64,000 nucleotides of DNA from Pseudomonas sp. LB-090624. GTDB taxonomy: Bacteria; Pseudomonadota; Gammaproteobacteria; Pseudomonadales; Pseudomonadaceae. The stretch spans positions 354,576 through 418,575 of the forward strand of contig NZ_QJRL01000001.1 of assembly GCF_003205205.1 (NCBI RefSeq). The letters run 5' to 3'. Below, piece by piece: positions 9,085 through 18,697 of the stretch. The notes under the pieces are model-generated. The model was not told the DNA's origin. It ran no database searches and saw only the letters and a list, made by a program, of their open reading frames with translations. Positions within the stretch are counted from its first letter, which is position 1; every line of letters starts with the position of its first letter. A program made the translations under genes and the position numbers.

Positions 9085-10200
9085 TCAATTGCCCAGCAGG
9101 TAGCCGCTACGGCACACCTGCTCGCCGGCCACATGGGCGATGACCATACCGGCCGTTGCCATGCGCCGTGCGCTGCGGGCATACAGAAGGCCGGGCTGGC
9201 TATTGCGTATGGCGGTGACCCGGTCATTGAGCGGGTCGATGACTTCGGCTATCAAATGGCCGGCTTCCAGGTGTTGGCCGGGTTTGGCGTGATACACCAG
9301 CAACCCGCCCAGTGGTGTCGCCACCGGTTCCACTGCTGCCAGCGGTGTAGCCGGGCGGGGTAAGGCGGGCAGGGCCGCGCAAGTGCCCTCGATAACGCCT
9401 GCATGGGTGAGGAAGTCGAGGATCGCGCGGCAGTCCTTGCTGGCCAGGTCATGGCTTACGTCCGCTTGGCCACGCAACTCGACGGTTACCGAGCAGCAAC
9501 CCAGCGGCATCGGGAAGCGCTTGCCAAAGCGTTGCTGCAACTGCCACCAGACCAGGCTGAAGCATTCATCGAACGACTGCCCGCCCGAGTCGGTCGCCAG
9601 CAGGCTGGCCTGGGCGCCCAGGTAGCGGGCCAGCGGCTCGATCTGCGGCCAAGCGTCTGGCGTGGTGTACAGGTGCTCGACCGCCTCGAAGTCGCAGTGC
9701 AGGTCCAGCACCATGTCGGCGTCACAGGCCAGCCGTTGCAGGATCAGGCGCTGGGCCTGCAGAGGGGTGCGAGCAGGGTGCGCGTCCAACCCCCTGCGCA
9801 GGAATTCGCGGATCAGCGCGACGTTGTGTGCCGGGTCCTGGGTCAGGTGCCCTTCGATCTGGTCGCCGATGCTGTCCGACAGGTCGACGAAGTTGCGGTT
9901 GAAGTTTTCGCCGCTTTGCAGTTCGAACCGCCCCAGTGGTGCGTCCAGCAACACCTGCTCCAGGCCGACCGGGTTGGCTACCGGTACCAGGATGATCTCG
10001 CGCTGCAGGTGACCCTGTTGCTCCAGTTCTGCCAAGTGGCGCTTCAGGTGCCAGGCCACCAGCATGCCCGGCAGCTCGTCGGCGTGCAGCGAGGCCTGGA
10101 TATACACCTTGCCGCCACCGCGGGGGCCGAAGTGGAAACTGTGCAGTTGACGGGTGATGCCCGGAACGGGCGAGAGCAGGTCGTGGGTTGAATGGTGCAT
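9085..10200 (-). CDS. succinylglutamate desuccinylase/aspartoacylase-family zinc hydrolase
   Basis: A 371-residue member of the M14-like AstE/AspA family. The zinc motif HADELPG (HxxE, near residue 34), an NFNRNF segment near 102 and LHCDFEAVEH near 163, with the second zinc His, are visible. The C-terminus has a lipoyl-like beta domain (GQHLEAGHLIAEVIDP). Such enzymes remove acyl groups from N-acyl amino acids or amidated substrates. The start was moved to the ATG at 10200, preceded by AGGA; the longer frame adds 16 unsupported residues. It lies between the repair ligase and helicase genes on the same strand, an unexpected neighbour. The substrate is unknown. Confidence 0.85.
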   Translation of the reverse strand: MHHSTHDLLSPVPGITRQLHSFHFGPRGGGKVYIQASLHADELPGMLVAWHLKRHLAELEQQGHLQREIILVPVANPVGLEQVLLDAPLGRFELQSGENFNRNFVDLSDSIGDQIEGHLTQDPAHNVALIREFLRRGLDAHPARTPLQAQRLILQRLACDADMVLDLHCDFEAVEHLYTTPDAWPQIEPLARYLGAQASLLATDSGGQSFDECFSLVWWQLQQRFGKRFPMPLGCCSVTVELRGQADVSHDLASKDCRAILDFLTHAGVIEGTCAALPALPRPATPLAAVEPVATPLGGLLVYHAKPGQHLEAGHLIAEVIDPLNDRVTAIRNSQPGLLYARSARRMATAGMVIAHVAGEQVCRSGYLLGN

Positions 10201-10335
10201 GGTGGTCCTGGCTGCGTGGCGAAAACGGTCTGCGACACGGGTCGGCATTCAGATAGAAGCACAGTTTCCGGCCTTGCGCCTCCATCGGTGTTTACCTGGC
10301 TACCGCGCACCAGCCAGCACGGTCCGGACCGGGGG

Positions 10336-11991
10336 TCAGGCCAGCAGCCCCTGCAGCGTCGCCAGGTCATCCGCTTCATCCACCGGCTTGTCCAGGCGCC
10401 AGCGCAGCATGCGCGGAAAGCGTACGGCGATGCCGCTTTTGTGCCGGCGGGACAGGGCGATGCCTTCGAAGCCCAGCTCGAACACCAGCGTGGGCGTCAC
10501 GCTGCGTACAGGGCCAAAGGTTTCCACCGTGGTCTTGCGAATGATGGCGTCGACCTTGCGCATTTCTTCATCACTGAGCCCGGAATAGGCCTTGGCAAAC
10601 GGCACCAGTGCCCGCCCCGGCGAGCCGGCTGGCGCGTCCCAGACAGCGAAGGTGTAGTCGCTGTACAGGCTGGCCCGACGGCCGTGCCCGCGCTGGGCAT
10701 AGATCAGCACGGCATCGATGCTGAACGGGTCGATCTTCCACTTCCACCAGGTGCCCATGTCCTTGGTCCGGCCCACTCCGTAAAGGGCTTCGCGCTGCTT
10801 GAGCATCAGGCCCTCGACGCCCAGGCTGCGCGAAAGCTCGCGCTGTCGGGCAAGGTCGGCCCAGTCCTGGCCTTCAAGCAGCGGCGACAGCAGCACCGGT
10901 GCAAGCGGGTGTTCATCGACCAGCCGTTGCAGTTGGCTGCGCCGTTCGTGTTGCGCTCGGCTGCGCCAGTCTTCGCCTTGCCACTCCAGCAGGTCGTAGG
11001 CCTGCAGCACGACAGGCGCATCGTTCAGCAGCTTCTTGCCCAGCGTTTTGCGCCCGATGCGCTGCTGCAGCAAGGCAAACGGCTGTACGGCCAGTTCATC
11101 TCCATTTCCCGGCTTCCAGACCAGAATCTCCCCGTCGAGCACCACGCCGTCCGGTAGCGTCTGCGCCAGGCTGTGCAGTTCGGGGAAACGGTCGGTCACC
11201 AGTTCCTCGCCGCGTGACCAGATCCAGATTTGGCCATCGCGCTTGACCACCTGGGCGCGAATACCGTCCCACTTCCACTCGATTTGCCAGGCACTCGGCG
11301 GCCCGAGGAAGGCATCGAACTGCTCGACTGGGACTTGCAGCGGATGGGCGAGGAAGAATGGATAGGGCTGGCCACCACGCTGGCTGTGTTCATCGGCGGA
11401 TTCAGCAGCAATCAGCTTTTGATAGCTGGCGGCCGTAGGGCGATGGCTGATATCGGTGTAGCCGACCAGGCGCTGGGCCACGCGTTTGGCATCCAGCCCG
11501 GCCAATTGCGCCAGCGCGCGGGTAACCAGCAACTTGGACACGCCCACGCGAAAACTGCCGGTGATCAGTTTCAGGCAAAGCATCAGGGTGGGGCGTTCGA
11601 GTTGCGCCCACAGCGGTGGCAGGCGCTGCCGGACCTGTTCAGGCGGCAGTCCACGCAAGGGCAGCAAGTGTTGTTCAACCCAGGTCGCCAAGCCTTCGTC
11701 GCTGCCTTGGGCATGCTGCGGTAGCAGCAGCGAAATGGTCTCTGCCAGGTCGCCGACGGCTTGGTAGCTTTCTTCGAACAGCCAGTCAGGCAAGCCGGCC
11801 AAGGCCGTGGCCAGTTCGCGCAGAAGACGCGTGGGCACCAGTTGGCGAGGGCGCCCGCCGGCCAGGAAGTACACGGCCCAGGCAGCATCTTCGGCGGGCG
11901 CTGCCGCGAAGTAGTCGCGCAGAGCCTCGAGCTTGGCGTTGCTGGAGGTGGTCGCGTCCAGGCGCAGGTACAGCATGGCGAAGGCTTTCAT
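10336..11991 (-). CDS. ATP-dependent DNA ligase (ligase-associated cluster)
   Basis: A 551-residue ATP-dependent DNA ligase, distinct from the replicative NAD-dependent LigA. It has an N-terminal DNA-binding domain (about 1-190) and an adenylation domain with nucleotidyl-lysine motif I in EWKWDGIRAQ near residue 245. Motif III is around VLDGE near 295, motif V is KWKIDPF near 430, and a C-terminal OB fold has a GRRASLYSDY segment. No LigD-type polymerase or nuclease domain is attached. Its start overlaps the exonuclease stop by 4 bp. The four-gene association points to a dedicated DNA damage or end-repair pathway whose details remain open. Confidence 0.95.
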   Translation of the reverse strand: MKAFAMLYLRLDATTSSNAKLEALRDYFAAAPAEDAAWAVYFLAGGRPRQLVPTRLLRELATALAGLPDWLFEESYQAVGDLAETISLLLPQHAQGSDEGLATWVEQHLLPLRGLPPEQVRQRLPPLWAQLERPTLMLCLKLITGSFRVGVSKLLVTRALAQLAGLDAKRVAQRLVGYTDISHRPTAASYQKLIAAESADEHSQRGGQPYPFFLAHPLQVPVEQFDAFLGPPSAWQIEWKWDGIRAQVVKRDGQIWIWSRGEELVTDRFPELHSLAQTLPDGVVLDGEILVWKPGNGDELAVQPFALLQQRIGRKTLGKKLLNDAPVVLQAYDLLEWQGEDWRSRAQHERRSQLQRLVDEHPLAPVLLSPLLEGQDWADLARQRELSRSLGVEGLMLKQREALYGVGRTKDMGTWWKWKIDPFSIDAVLIYAQRGHGRRASLYSDYTFAVWDAPAGSPGRALVPFAKAYSGLSDEEMRKVDAIIRKTTVETFGPVRSVTPTLVFELGFEGIALSRRHKSGIAVRFPRMLRWRLDKPVDEADDLATLQGLLA

Positions 11992-13004
11992 GGCGAAAGC
12001 CCAGTGTCCGGTGCGTCGTCCTCGTTACCATATTCGGTGACGAAGGCACGGGCATCCAGGCCTTGCTCGTTGAGGTAGCGCACCAGCACGTTGACCGAGC
12101 CGTGGGTGACCATAACCCGTTCTGCGCCGGTCTGGCCGATGGCCCAGAGCAGGCCTGGCCAGTCGGCATGGTCGGAAAGCACGAAACCGCGGTCTACGCC
12201 CCGGCGTCGGCGTGTCCCACGCAACAGCATCCAGCCGCTGGCGAACGCATCGCTGTAGTCACCAAAACGGCGCATCCAGCTGCTGCCTCCGGCTGATGGC
12301 GGGGCCAGGACCAATGCCTGGCGCAGCAGTGGGTCGTTGCGTGGGATGTCGCCGGCATAGCGGGTTTCCGGTAGCCGGACACCAGCCTCGCGGTAGACCC
12401 GGTTGAGGGGCTCGACGGCACCATGCACCAGTATCGGGCCGATACTGGCGTCCAGCCCGTGCAGAATCCGCTGGGCCTTGCCGAAGGCATAGCAGAACAA
12501 CACGCTGGCCTTGCCCTGCTCGCTATTGGCCCGCCACCAGGTATTGATGCCGGCGAAGATCTCGGCCTGGCTCGGCCAGCGGTAGATCGGCAGGCCGAAG
12601 GTCGATTCGGTGATGAAGGTATGGCACGGCACAGGTTCGAAAGGCGTGCAGGTGCCATCGGGCTCGACTTTGTAGTCGCCTGAGGCGACCCAGACTTCGC
12701 CTTGATACTCCAGGCGCACTTGCGCCGAGCCCAGCACATGCCCGGCCGGATGCAGGCTCAGTGTCACGCCATGGTGTAGCAGGCGCTGGCCGTAGGGCAG
12801 GGTCTGCAGATCGATGTCCTGGCCCAGGCGGCTGCGCAGGATACCGGCCCCGGGGCTGGCGGTCAGATAATGGCCATTGCCGGTGCGTGCGTGGTCGCCG
12901 TGGCCATGAGTGATCACGGCTCGGTCCACGGGCCGCCAGGGGTCGATATAGAAATCCCCAGGCGGGCAGTACAGGCCTTCGGGGCGAGCAATTACGAGGT
13001 CCAT
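11988..13004 (-). CDS. ligase-associated MBL-fold DNA exonuclease
   Basis: A 338-residue metallo-beta-lactamase/beta-CASP-type nuclease. The zinc signature HGHGDH sits near residue 34, with further His/Asp ligands in AGHVLGSAQV (near 109) and SGDYKVEPD (near 131). The beta-CASP half includes CYAFGKAQR and LSDHADWPGL. The SNM1-like family is annotated as ligase-associated DNA exonuclease. It is the first gene of the repair unit and overlaps the ligase gene by 4 bp (ATGA). The start ATG is the first in frame and gives a normal N-terminus. Confidence 0.92.
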   Translation of the reverse strand: MDLVIARPEGLYCPPGDFYIDPWRPVDRAVITHGHGDHARTGNGHYLTASPGAGILRSRLGQDIDLQTLPYGQRLLHHGVTLSLHPAGHVLGSAQVRLEYQGEVWVASGDYKVEPDGTCTPFEPVPCHTFITESTFGLPIYRWPSQAEIFAGINTWWRANSEQGKASVLFCYAFGKAQRILHGLDASIGPILVHGAVEPLNRVYREAGVRLPETRYAGDIPRNDPLLRQALVLAPPSAGGSSWMRRFGDYSDAFASGWMLLRGTRRRRGVDRGFVLSDHADWPGLLWAIGQTGAERVMVTHGSVNVLVRYLNEQGLDARAFVTEYGNEDDAPDTGLSP

Positions 13005-13140
13005 GGGCGTTTTGCACCGGTTGAGTTACCAGTTAGGAGCCATGGTTGAGACGGGAAGTTCGGACGGGTTGGGGTTGGCAGGCTCCGGGCGCTGCCAATA
13101 TCCGGCCGGGCGTTTCCCTGCCTCCCCCGTTACATATGCC

Positions 13141-15582
13141 TTACCGCCCCGGCACCAAGGTCAAACGCTGGTTGCCATACGCCCGCCCGAAATTCTGCTG
13201 CTGCAGTGGCAGGCTCATGAAACGCCCTTTGAACCAGGCATCCAGCCCGTCGCCGTGGTGCGCGCTGGCCGGGTTGCCGGACTGGCCGCTGCTGGTCAGC
13301 ACCTGCAGCGGTTCGGCCTGACTGAAGTCGACGATCATCCGCGCCGAGGCCGGCAGACGGGTATCGAAGTCGCTGCCCCAGGCGTATGGGGTGAGGGCCA
13401 GGGTGCTGAAGTCGCCGCCTGCGGCCAGCGGCGAGCGGCTCAGGGCGTCGCCCAGGCCATGGTAGGCCGGTGCCGGCCAGCGATACTGGTGCAGCTGGCC
13501 CCACTGCCAGGCCCGGCGGTCGGCCCCCAGTTGCGCGGTGCCGGCGTCCACCGCGCCCGCCAGGCTGCGGGCGAGGATGGTGGGCTTGTCTTCTTTCTGC
13601 GCGGTGTTGCGATCATCCCAGAACGGGCTGTCATCACGGCCCAACAGGTGATCGGCCTGTGCCGAGAATGACAGCCGTGCATTGCTGACAAGGGCTTGCC
13701 AGGCCGGGCCAGACTCCGGTCCGAGGTCGTCGAGGAAGGTCTGCCGCGCCACTTCCTGAAGGAACAGTTCGTACAACGCGGCATCCGCCGACACCGGGCT
13801 CAGGCGGCCATCGAAAGCCTTGAGCCGGGTCAGTGCCTCACGGGCCTTGTCGCGCTGGGCGGGAGGCAGGGCGTCGATCGCCTGCTTCAGTGGCAGGGCC
13901 ATGCCGGGGGCGTCGAACATCTGCTTGAGTTTGTCAGCCAGCAAGGTCACCTGGTCGTTCTGCAGGGCCATCAGGCTGCGGCTGTCGTGGCGACCGTTGC
14001 CTGCCAGCTGGGCCAGGCGTTCGGCGCGCTCAGGGTAGTACCAGGTATTGGACAGCTGCATGCCATAGCCACGCGGCTGACTGCGCTGGTTGGCGTGGCC
14101 GATCCAGCCCGCGCTCGGGTCCTGGTCATACGGGTGCAGCATCGGGTCGGCGTAGCCGTCCCAATCGTAGCGCCCGTCCCAACCTGGCGAGGGTAGCAGG
14201 CCCTGGCCTTCACGGCGGTTCGGGTAGCGGCCACTGACTTGCCAGCCGATGTGCTCGGGTTCGGCGAATACGAAGTTTAGCGCCGCGGCAGTCACTTCAC
14301 GGGTGCTGTCGAACGCCCGCTCGACGTTGCTGGCCCGGGTCAGGTTGAACAGCGCATCCAGACTGCGGTCGGCCTTGAACTGCGGCAGGTTCAACGCCAG
14401 GCCCAGGCTGGCGTTGTCTGGCTGAGCCAGCAGGGTGCCGTGACGGGTGTCGTACATGACCTCGCGCAGCGGCCGTTGGCCGCGGACGAAGAAGGTTTCG
14501 CTACGGGGGCGGGCGGGCAGCCATTTGCCGTCGGCCAGATAGTTCAGCTGGCTGCCCTGGCGACGCAACTGCTCCAGGAACAAGTCCTGGTTGTCGGCCA
14601 TGACCGCGCTGCTGCTCCAGGCCAGCTTGCCGTTGTAACCGGCCAGCACGATGGGCAGGCCAGGCAGCGACAGCCCGGCAACCTGATATTTGCTGGTATG
14701 GATTTGCACCGGGCTCAGGGCCCAGGCCGCGCGGCTGTCGCTGGCCAGTAGGCTTTTGCCGCTGCGGCTGCGCTGCGGGCCCAGGGCCAGGTTGGCGGAG
14801 CCTGGGCTGCCGAGCAGGTCGAGATCGGCCAGTTTCTGGCTGGTGGCCGCCAGGGCTGGCAGCCCCGGCAACTGGCTGGCAAGGTTCAGCCCCTTGAGCT
14901 TGTCCATTTCGCTGTGCGCCAACGGCTCGTCCGGGGCACCGGGCAGCAGCCAGGCCAGCTTGTCGCTGCCGACCTTCTGCGCCAAGGTCAGGGCGCTGAG
15001 CTCTTCCTGCAGGTTGACTGACTGGCTGAACGCGTACAGGCAGAAGATCAGCGCGGAGTCCTCGGGCTTCCAGTATTCCGGGCGATAGCCAGTGCTGGCC
15101 AGTTCGGCAGGCAATTTGTCGCGGTAGCGGAACAGGTAGGCGTTGACCCCGCGCGCATACACTTCAAACAAGCGCTTGAGCCGTGGCGACGCGTCGGCAT
15201 ATTGCTGGGCGGCGCTCTGCTTGAGGTTGGCGGCGCGCATCAGGCGGTCGATGTCCAGTGCTTCGCTGCCGGCCAGTTCAGCCAAGCGGCCTTGGGCCAG
15301 CAGGCGCATGGCGACCATCTGCTCGATGCGATCGCCGGCATGTACATAGCCCAGGCTGAACAGCGCGTCATGAAAGCTGCTGCTTTCGATCAGCGGCGCG
15401 CCCATGGCATTGCGCCGCACCGAAACATTCTGCGCCAGGCCCTTGAGCGGCTGCACACCACTGGTCGGTGGCACGCTGTTCTGGTAGCCGCCCGTCTGGC
15501 AGCCGGCCAGCCCGAGCATGCCGAGCAGCGTGGCAGCGGTTGCGAACCGCGGGCGGAAGGGTGGAAAGGCGGGGGCGGCCAT
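13141..15582 (-). CDS. penicillin acylase-family Ntn-hydrolase, predicted lipoprotein
   Basis: An 813-residue autoprocessing amidase precursor. A signal peptide with lipobox LAGC near residue 28 predicts lipidation; after ~220 residues of alpha chain comes [12 protein letters not shown], where the Ser of GSAN is the expected N-terminal nucleophile after self-cleavage, followed by SGKSLLASD, a typical penicillin-acylase context. The family hydrolyses penicillins, acyl-homoserine lactones and other N-acyl compounds, normally in the periplasm. The start at 15582 is preceded by AGGAG; a far longer open frame upstream lacks a signal peptide. The gene stands alone, 104 bp from the MocR gene on the same strand. 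The substrate cannot be read from sequence. Confidence 0.85.
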   Translation of the reverse strand: MAAPAFPPFRPRFATAATLLGMLGLAGCQTGGYQNSVPPTSGVQPLKGLAQNVSVRRNAMGAPLIESSSFHDALFSLGYVHAGDRIEQMVAMRLLAQGRLAELAGSEALDIDRLMRAANLKQSAAQQYADASPRLKRLFEVYARGVNAYLFRYRDKLPAELASTGYRPEYWKPEDSALIFCLYAFSQSVNLQEELSALTLAQKVGSDKLAWLLPGAPDEPLAHSEMDKLKGLNLASQLPGLPALAATSQKLADLDLLGSPGSANLALGPQRSRSGKSLLASDSRAAWALSPVQIHTSKYQVAGLSLPGLPIVLAGYNGKLAWSSSAVMADNQDLFLEQLRRQGSQLNYLADGKWLPARPRSETFFVRGQRPLREVMYDTRHGTLLAQPDNASLGLALNLPQFKADRSLDALFNLTRASNVERAFDSTREVTAAALNFVFAEPEHIGWQVSGRYPNRREGQGLLPSPGWDGRYDWDGYADPMLHPYDQDPSAGWIGHANQRSQPRGYGMQLSNTWYYPERAERLAQLAGNGRHDSRSLMALQNDQVTLLADKLKQMFDAPGMALPLKQAIDALPPAQRDKAREALTRLKAFDGRLSPVSADAALYELFLQEVARQTFLDDLGPESGPAWQALVSNARLSFSAQADHLLGRDDSPFWDDRNTAQKEDKPTILARSLAGAVDAGTAQLGADRRAWQWGQLHQYRWPAPAYHGLGDALSRSPLAAGGDFSTLALTPYAWGSDFDTRLPASARMIVDFSQAEPLQVLTSSGQSGNPASAHHGDGLDAWFKGRFMSLPLQQQNFGRAYGNQRLTLVPGR

Positions 15583-15686
15583 GGCAAGGGCTCCTGCAAG
15601 GCGAGGCTGGTTTGGAAAGGCGCTAAAGGTAGTTAGCGCGCAGGCGCCATGCAAGGTCCTGGGTCGGTTTATTTGCCGGCGGCGGA

Positions 15687-17027
15687 TCAAACGTCGAAGT
15701 GATCGGCCAGGGCGTCCGAAAAATGTGTGCAATTGATACGTGCGTAGCGCCGGTAGTCCCGGGTGACAGCAAATGCAGAACCGGGCATCAGCAGGATCTT
15801 GTGCTGTTCCAGTTTGCGCATGAAAGGTTGCAGGTCGGGCAGGTCTGGGTGGTAGACCCACAGGAACATACCCCCTTGCGGGGCAATTTCGAACTGCCAG
15901 CCGCGCTCGAGCAACAGGCGTTGGGTTTGCACTTGCTGGCGAATCAGGCGCTGCTGCACGTCCTTCATGTGCCGGGCATAAGTGCCATCCGACAATATGG
16001 TGTTGACGAAGCGTTCGCAGAACGCCGGCACGGCGACACAGGTCAGCAGCTTCAGCCGCGTCAGCGGTTCGATCAGGTCTTGCGAGCAGGCAATGAAGCC
16101 TACGCGCAGTGAGGCCGACAGGCATTTGGAGAAACTGCCCACGTAAATGACTCGGTCCAGGTTGTCCAGTTCGGCGAAGGTCTGGCGCACGGCCGGGCTG
16201 AAGTCGCCATACACATCGTCCTCGACCACGTAGAACTCGTGCTCCACCGCCAGGCGTAGCACGCTGAAGGCAATGTGTGGGCTGATGTTGCTGCCGGTCG
16301 GGTTGTGGAAGGTGCTGTTGCAGAAAAACGCCTTGACCTTGTGCGTGGCCAGGTAGCTGCGCATTTCATCCACATCCGGCCCGTCCTGGGTCCGTCGGAT
16401 GCCGACCACGTGACCACCCGCCAGCTGGATCAGCTTGATCAGGTTGCCGTTGCCCGGCTCATCGACGAATACATGGTCGCCCGGCTTGATCAATAGCCGG
16501 GCGACCAGGTCCAGCCCTTGGGTGGCGCCCAGCGTGGTCAGCAGCTGGTTGGGGCGGGCTTCGACGCGGGTCAGCCGTTTCATGTGCACGCACAGCTGCT
16601 TGCGCATGGGCAGGTAGCCCTGGATATCGCCATATTCGGCCAGCGAACTTTGTTCCAGCCGCGCGGTGCGCCGTATCGCCTTGGCCAGCAGCTCGGTGTC
16701 GCGCCAGGCGGGCGGCAGCCAGCCGCTGCCCAGTTTGGTGTAGTGCTGCCCACCCTGCAGCAGGCGGAACAGCGGGTCGCCGGCCATGCACTCGGGTTCG
16801 TGGATCACGCTGGCTTGGCGGCTGCGGTTGGCAACGAAGTAGCCGCGGCCGGGTGACGCCGTCAACACACCCTCGCTGACCAGCTGGGCATAGGCCGACA
16901 CCACATCGTGGTAACTGAAGTCGACGGCAGCCGTCAGCTTGCGAATCGAGGGCATGCGCTGGCCAGGCAACCATTCACCCGCATCCAGGCGTTGTTTCAA
17001 CAGGAGATGAAGGTTGCTGGTGATCAT
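15687..17027 (-). CDS. MocR-type transcriptional regulator (GntR wHTH fused to aminotransferase fold)
   Basis: A 446-residue fusion. Residues 1-68 form a GntR winged helix ([11 protein letters not shown]... GRGYFV), followed by a fold-type I aminotransferase domain. The PLP lysine is K301 in [21 protein letters not shown] near 243 and VEDDVYGDF near 268 are the usual PLP contact motifs. MocR regulators sense PLP, often together with an amino acid, and control adjacent divergent genes. Here the divergent operon begins 180 bp away and encodes PLP- and serine-related enzymes, so this is very likely its regulator. The N-terminus is slightly short relative to many MocR proteins, but all helices appear present. 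Confidence 0.93.
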   Translation of the reverse strand: MITSNLHLLLKQRLDAGEWLPGQRMPSIRKLTAAVDFSYHDVVSAYAQLVSEGVLTASPGRGYFVANRSRQASVIHEPECMAGDPLFRLLQGGQHYTKLGSGWLPPAWRDTELLAKAIRRTARLEQSSLAEYGDIQGYLPMRKQLCVHMKRLTRVEARPNQLLTTLGATQGLDLVARLLIKPGDHVFVDEPGNGNLIKLIQLAGGHVVGIRRTQDGPDVDEMRSYLATHKVKAFFCNSTFHNPTGSNISPHIAFSVLRLAVEHEFYVVEDDVYGDFSPAVRQTFAELDNLDRVIYVGSFSKCLSASLRVGFIACSQDLIEPLTRLKLLTCVAVPAFCERFVNTILSDGTYARHMKDVQQRLIRQQVQTQRLLLERGWQFEIAPQGGMFLWVYHPDLPDLQPFMRKLEQHKILLMPGSAFAVTRDYRRYARINCTHFSDALADHFDV

Positions 17028-17207
17028 GGCAGGTCCGAAACCGTTAGAAAAAAAAGCCTAACAGTTAACGGAAATGCTTGTCGACTGTTCGTTTGCAAGT
17101 GGCCAGTACATGCCACTATCCCCTTGTCGGAACTTTCAGCTGCCCGCCTAGGCAGCACATTTAACGTCTGTTCAAACCAGACAACTGGATATCGAGCCCT
17201 GCCCCCT
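17028..17207. promoter_or_regulatory. divergent promoter region of the mocR / acetyltransferase operon, rich in inverted repeats
   Basis: Four inverted repeats are visible: CCGTTA/TAACGG (17041-17071), AGTGGC/GCCACT (17098-17117), GCTGCC/GGCAGC (17139-17156) and GTCTG/CAGAC (17166-17182). The stretch is AT-richer than its surroundings. The last repeat ends 25 bp before the acetyltransferase start and could be an operator or part of the promoter. No clear -35/-10 pair was chosen. Operator function is inference. Confidence 0.5.
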
Positions 17208-17912
17208 ATGGACATGCAATCAGCCGTCATTGCCAGGCTTCCTGTGCCTGATGAACTGGAGTCATACAAAGTTGTAAAAAACCTTGTGACCTCTGCGTTA
17301 TTGGAGTGCTGTTCAATTGAAGAATTCGAAGCGCTGAAAACAACAGCGATTATTGATGACGTGACCGAGCAGGCGCATGCCGACCTGCTGGCATTTGCCA
17401 TGAAGGACCCGGCCGCCGGCCGTGACCTGATCTTCATTGCCAGAACCTATACCTCTTATTCCGCTGTGTTGCATTACCGGCTTGCCCACTGGGTCTACAG
17501 CAACACCGCAGCTGCATACGGCGCCGGCGGCCAATGCCTGGCCGCCATGATCTCACGGCGCGGAAAAATGCTTTCTGGCGCGGAGATCCACTTCCGTAGC
17601 CGCATCGGCGCGCGCTTCATCATCGATCACGGCATGGGCACCGTCATCGGTGAGACCTCGACCATTGGTGACGATTGCTACGTGCTCGGCGGCGTCACCC
17701 TGGGTGCTCGCGGTATCAGCGACAACCCGTCGAACGCGAGGCATCCGACGCTTGGCAACCGCGTGCAGATCGGCGCTTTCGCCAGTGTACTGGGTGCAAT
17801 CCATGTCGGTGACGGCGCCTTTATCGGGCCGGGTTGCATTGTGACCAAAGACGTTCCTGCTGCTGCCCGGGTGCAGGTTAAAACATCATTGCAGGTGGTA
17901 CTTGAATCATGA
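17208..17912 (+). CDS. serine O-acetyltransferase-like enzyme (CysE family)
   Basis: A 234-residue left-handed beta-helix (hexapeptide) acyltransferase. The CysE core is complete: EIHFRSRIG near residue 126, the catalytic His H141 in IIDHGMGTVIGET, and VTLGARG near 164. The N-terminal helical domain (1-105) is also of serine acetyltransferase type. It should make O-acetylserine from serine and acetyl-CoA. The protein ends LQVVLES, without the C-terminal Ile used by classical CysE to dock CysK. The start ATG at 17208 (or 17214) has a poor ribosome site. It is first in a coupled operon; its stop overlaps the AlaX start by 4 bp. The 5' part is AT-richer than neighbours. Confidence 0.85.
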   Translation: MDMQSAVIARLPVPDELESYKVVKNLVTSALLECCSIEEFEALKTTAIIDDVTEQAHADLLAFAMKDPAAGRDLIFIARTYTSYSAVLHYRLAHWVYSNTAAAYGAGGQCLAAMISRRGKMLSGAEIHFRSRIGARFIIDHGMGTVIGETSTIGDDCYVLGGVTLGARGISDNPSNARHPTLGNRVQIGAFASVLGAIHVGDGAFIGPGCIVTKDVPAAARVQVKTSLQVVLES

Positions 17913-18697
17913 ACGCTCTGAACTATGAAGTTATGCGCAATACCGAAAAACTGTATTACAAGGATCAATACCTGGCGGGTGCCAACACGCAAGTAACCCG
18001 GGTGCACAGTGACGGCATCGAGTTGCAAAGTACCGTCGCTTATCCCGAAGGTGGCGGCCAGGAGGCGGACTTCGGCACGATTGAACTCCCCATGGGTACC
18101 GTGCGATTTGTCTGGGTTAAAAAACTCTACGGTAGCCCCATCCGCCTGGAAGGTTTCAAGGGCGGAAAGCTGGGCGGCATCATTATTCACAGCTTGCACC
18201 CTGACGACCTGCATTTGCTGGATGAGGTCACGGTCGGCATGCCGGCCCGCGTCACCATCGACGTTGAACGGCGCGAACGTCTAACGCTTTCGCACAGTGC
18301 CAGCCACTTTCTGTATGCCGCTGCCGTCGGGCTGCGGGAGGAGCTGAAGCAGTGGACCATCGGCTGCCATATCAAGGAGGACACGGCCCGCTTCGACTTT
18401 TTGGTCGAGGACGCCTTCACGGCCGAGGACGTGGTCGAGATAGAACGGCGGGCGAATGAACTGATCGGTTGCAACGCGCCCATCGAGCACTACGCGGTCG
18501 AGGGGCTGGAGGACGCCCGCTTGTGGACCTACGACGGCATCGAGATCCCGTGCGGTGGCACGCACCTGGATTCACCTCGACGCATCGGGCGGCTGAGCGT
18601 TCGGCGCAAGCGTCTGGGCAAAGGCAAGGAACGGCTGATCTGCGTGTTCCCTGATGCCGAAATCGACCTGTCCACCTATCACGAGCATGCACTATGA
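17909..18697 (+). CDS. AlaX-type alanyl-tRNA editing protein
   Basis: A 262-residue stand-alone homologue of the AlaRS editing domain (AlaX-M size). YPEGGGQ at 45-51 and the four zinc ligands H129 and H133 (HSASH) and C215 and H219 (CGGTH) are intact, so deacylase activity is expected. AlaX proteins hydrolyse Ser- or Gly-tRNA(Ala) in trans. It overlaps the acetyltransferase stop and the MFS start by 4 bp each (ATGA), a position that suggests a job linked to the pathway product rather than general editing. A role as a self-protection factor against a mischarged serine/alanine analogue is inference. Confidence 0.9.
   Translation: MNALNYEVMRNTEKLYYKDQYLAGANTQVTRVHSDGIELQSTVAYPEGGGQEADFGTIELPMGTVRFVWVKKLYGSPIRLEGFKGGKLGGIIIHSLHPDDLHLLDEVTVGMPARVTIDVERRERLTLSHSASHFLYAAAVGLREELKQWTIGCHIKEDTARFDFLVEDAFTAEDVVEIERRANELIGCNAPIEHYAVEGLEDARLWTYDGIEIPCGGTHLDSPRRIGRLSVRRKRLGKGKERLICVFPDAEIDLSTYHEHAL

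Noticed and set aside
10192..11157. 321-codon frame opposite the DNA ligase
   Set aside because: Shadow frame; the ligase nucleotidyl-lysine motifs are on the minus strand.
5917..13004. Mobile defence island reading of the ligase-helicase-nuclease cluster
   Set aside because: The set matches the known ligase-associated repair cluster; no integrase, tRNA attachment site or direct repeat flanks it.
15583..16125. N-terminal extension of the penicillin acylase frame
   Set aside because: The first 181 codons overlap the MocR gene and give no signal peptide; the lipoprotein start at 15582 has AGGAG and a clean signal.
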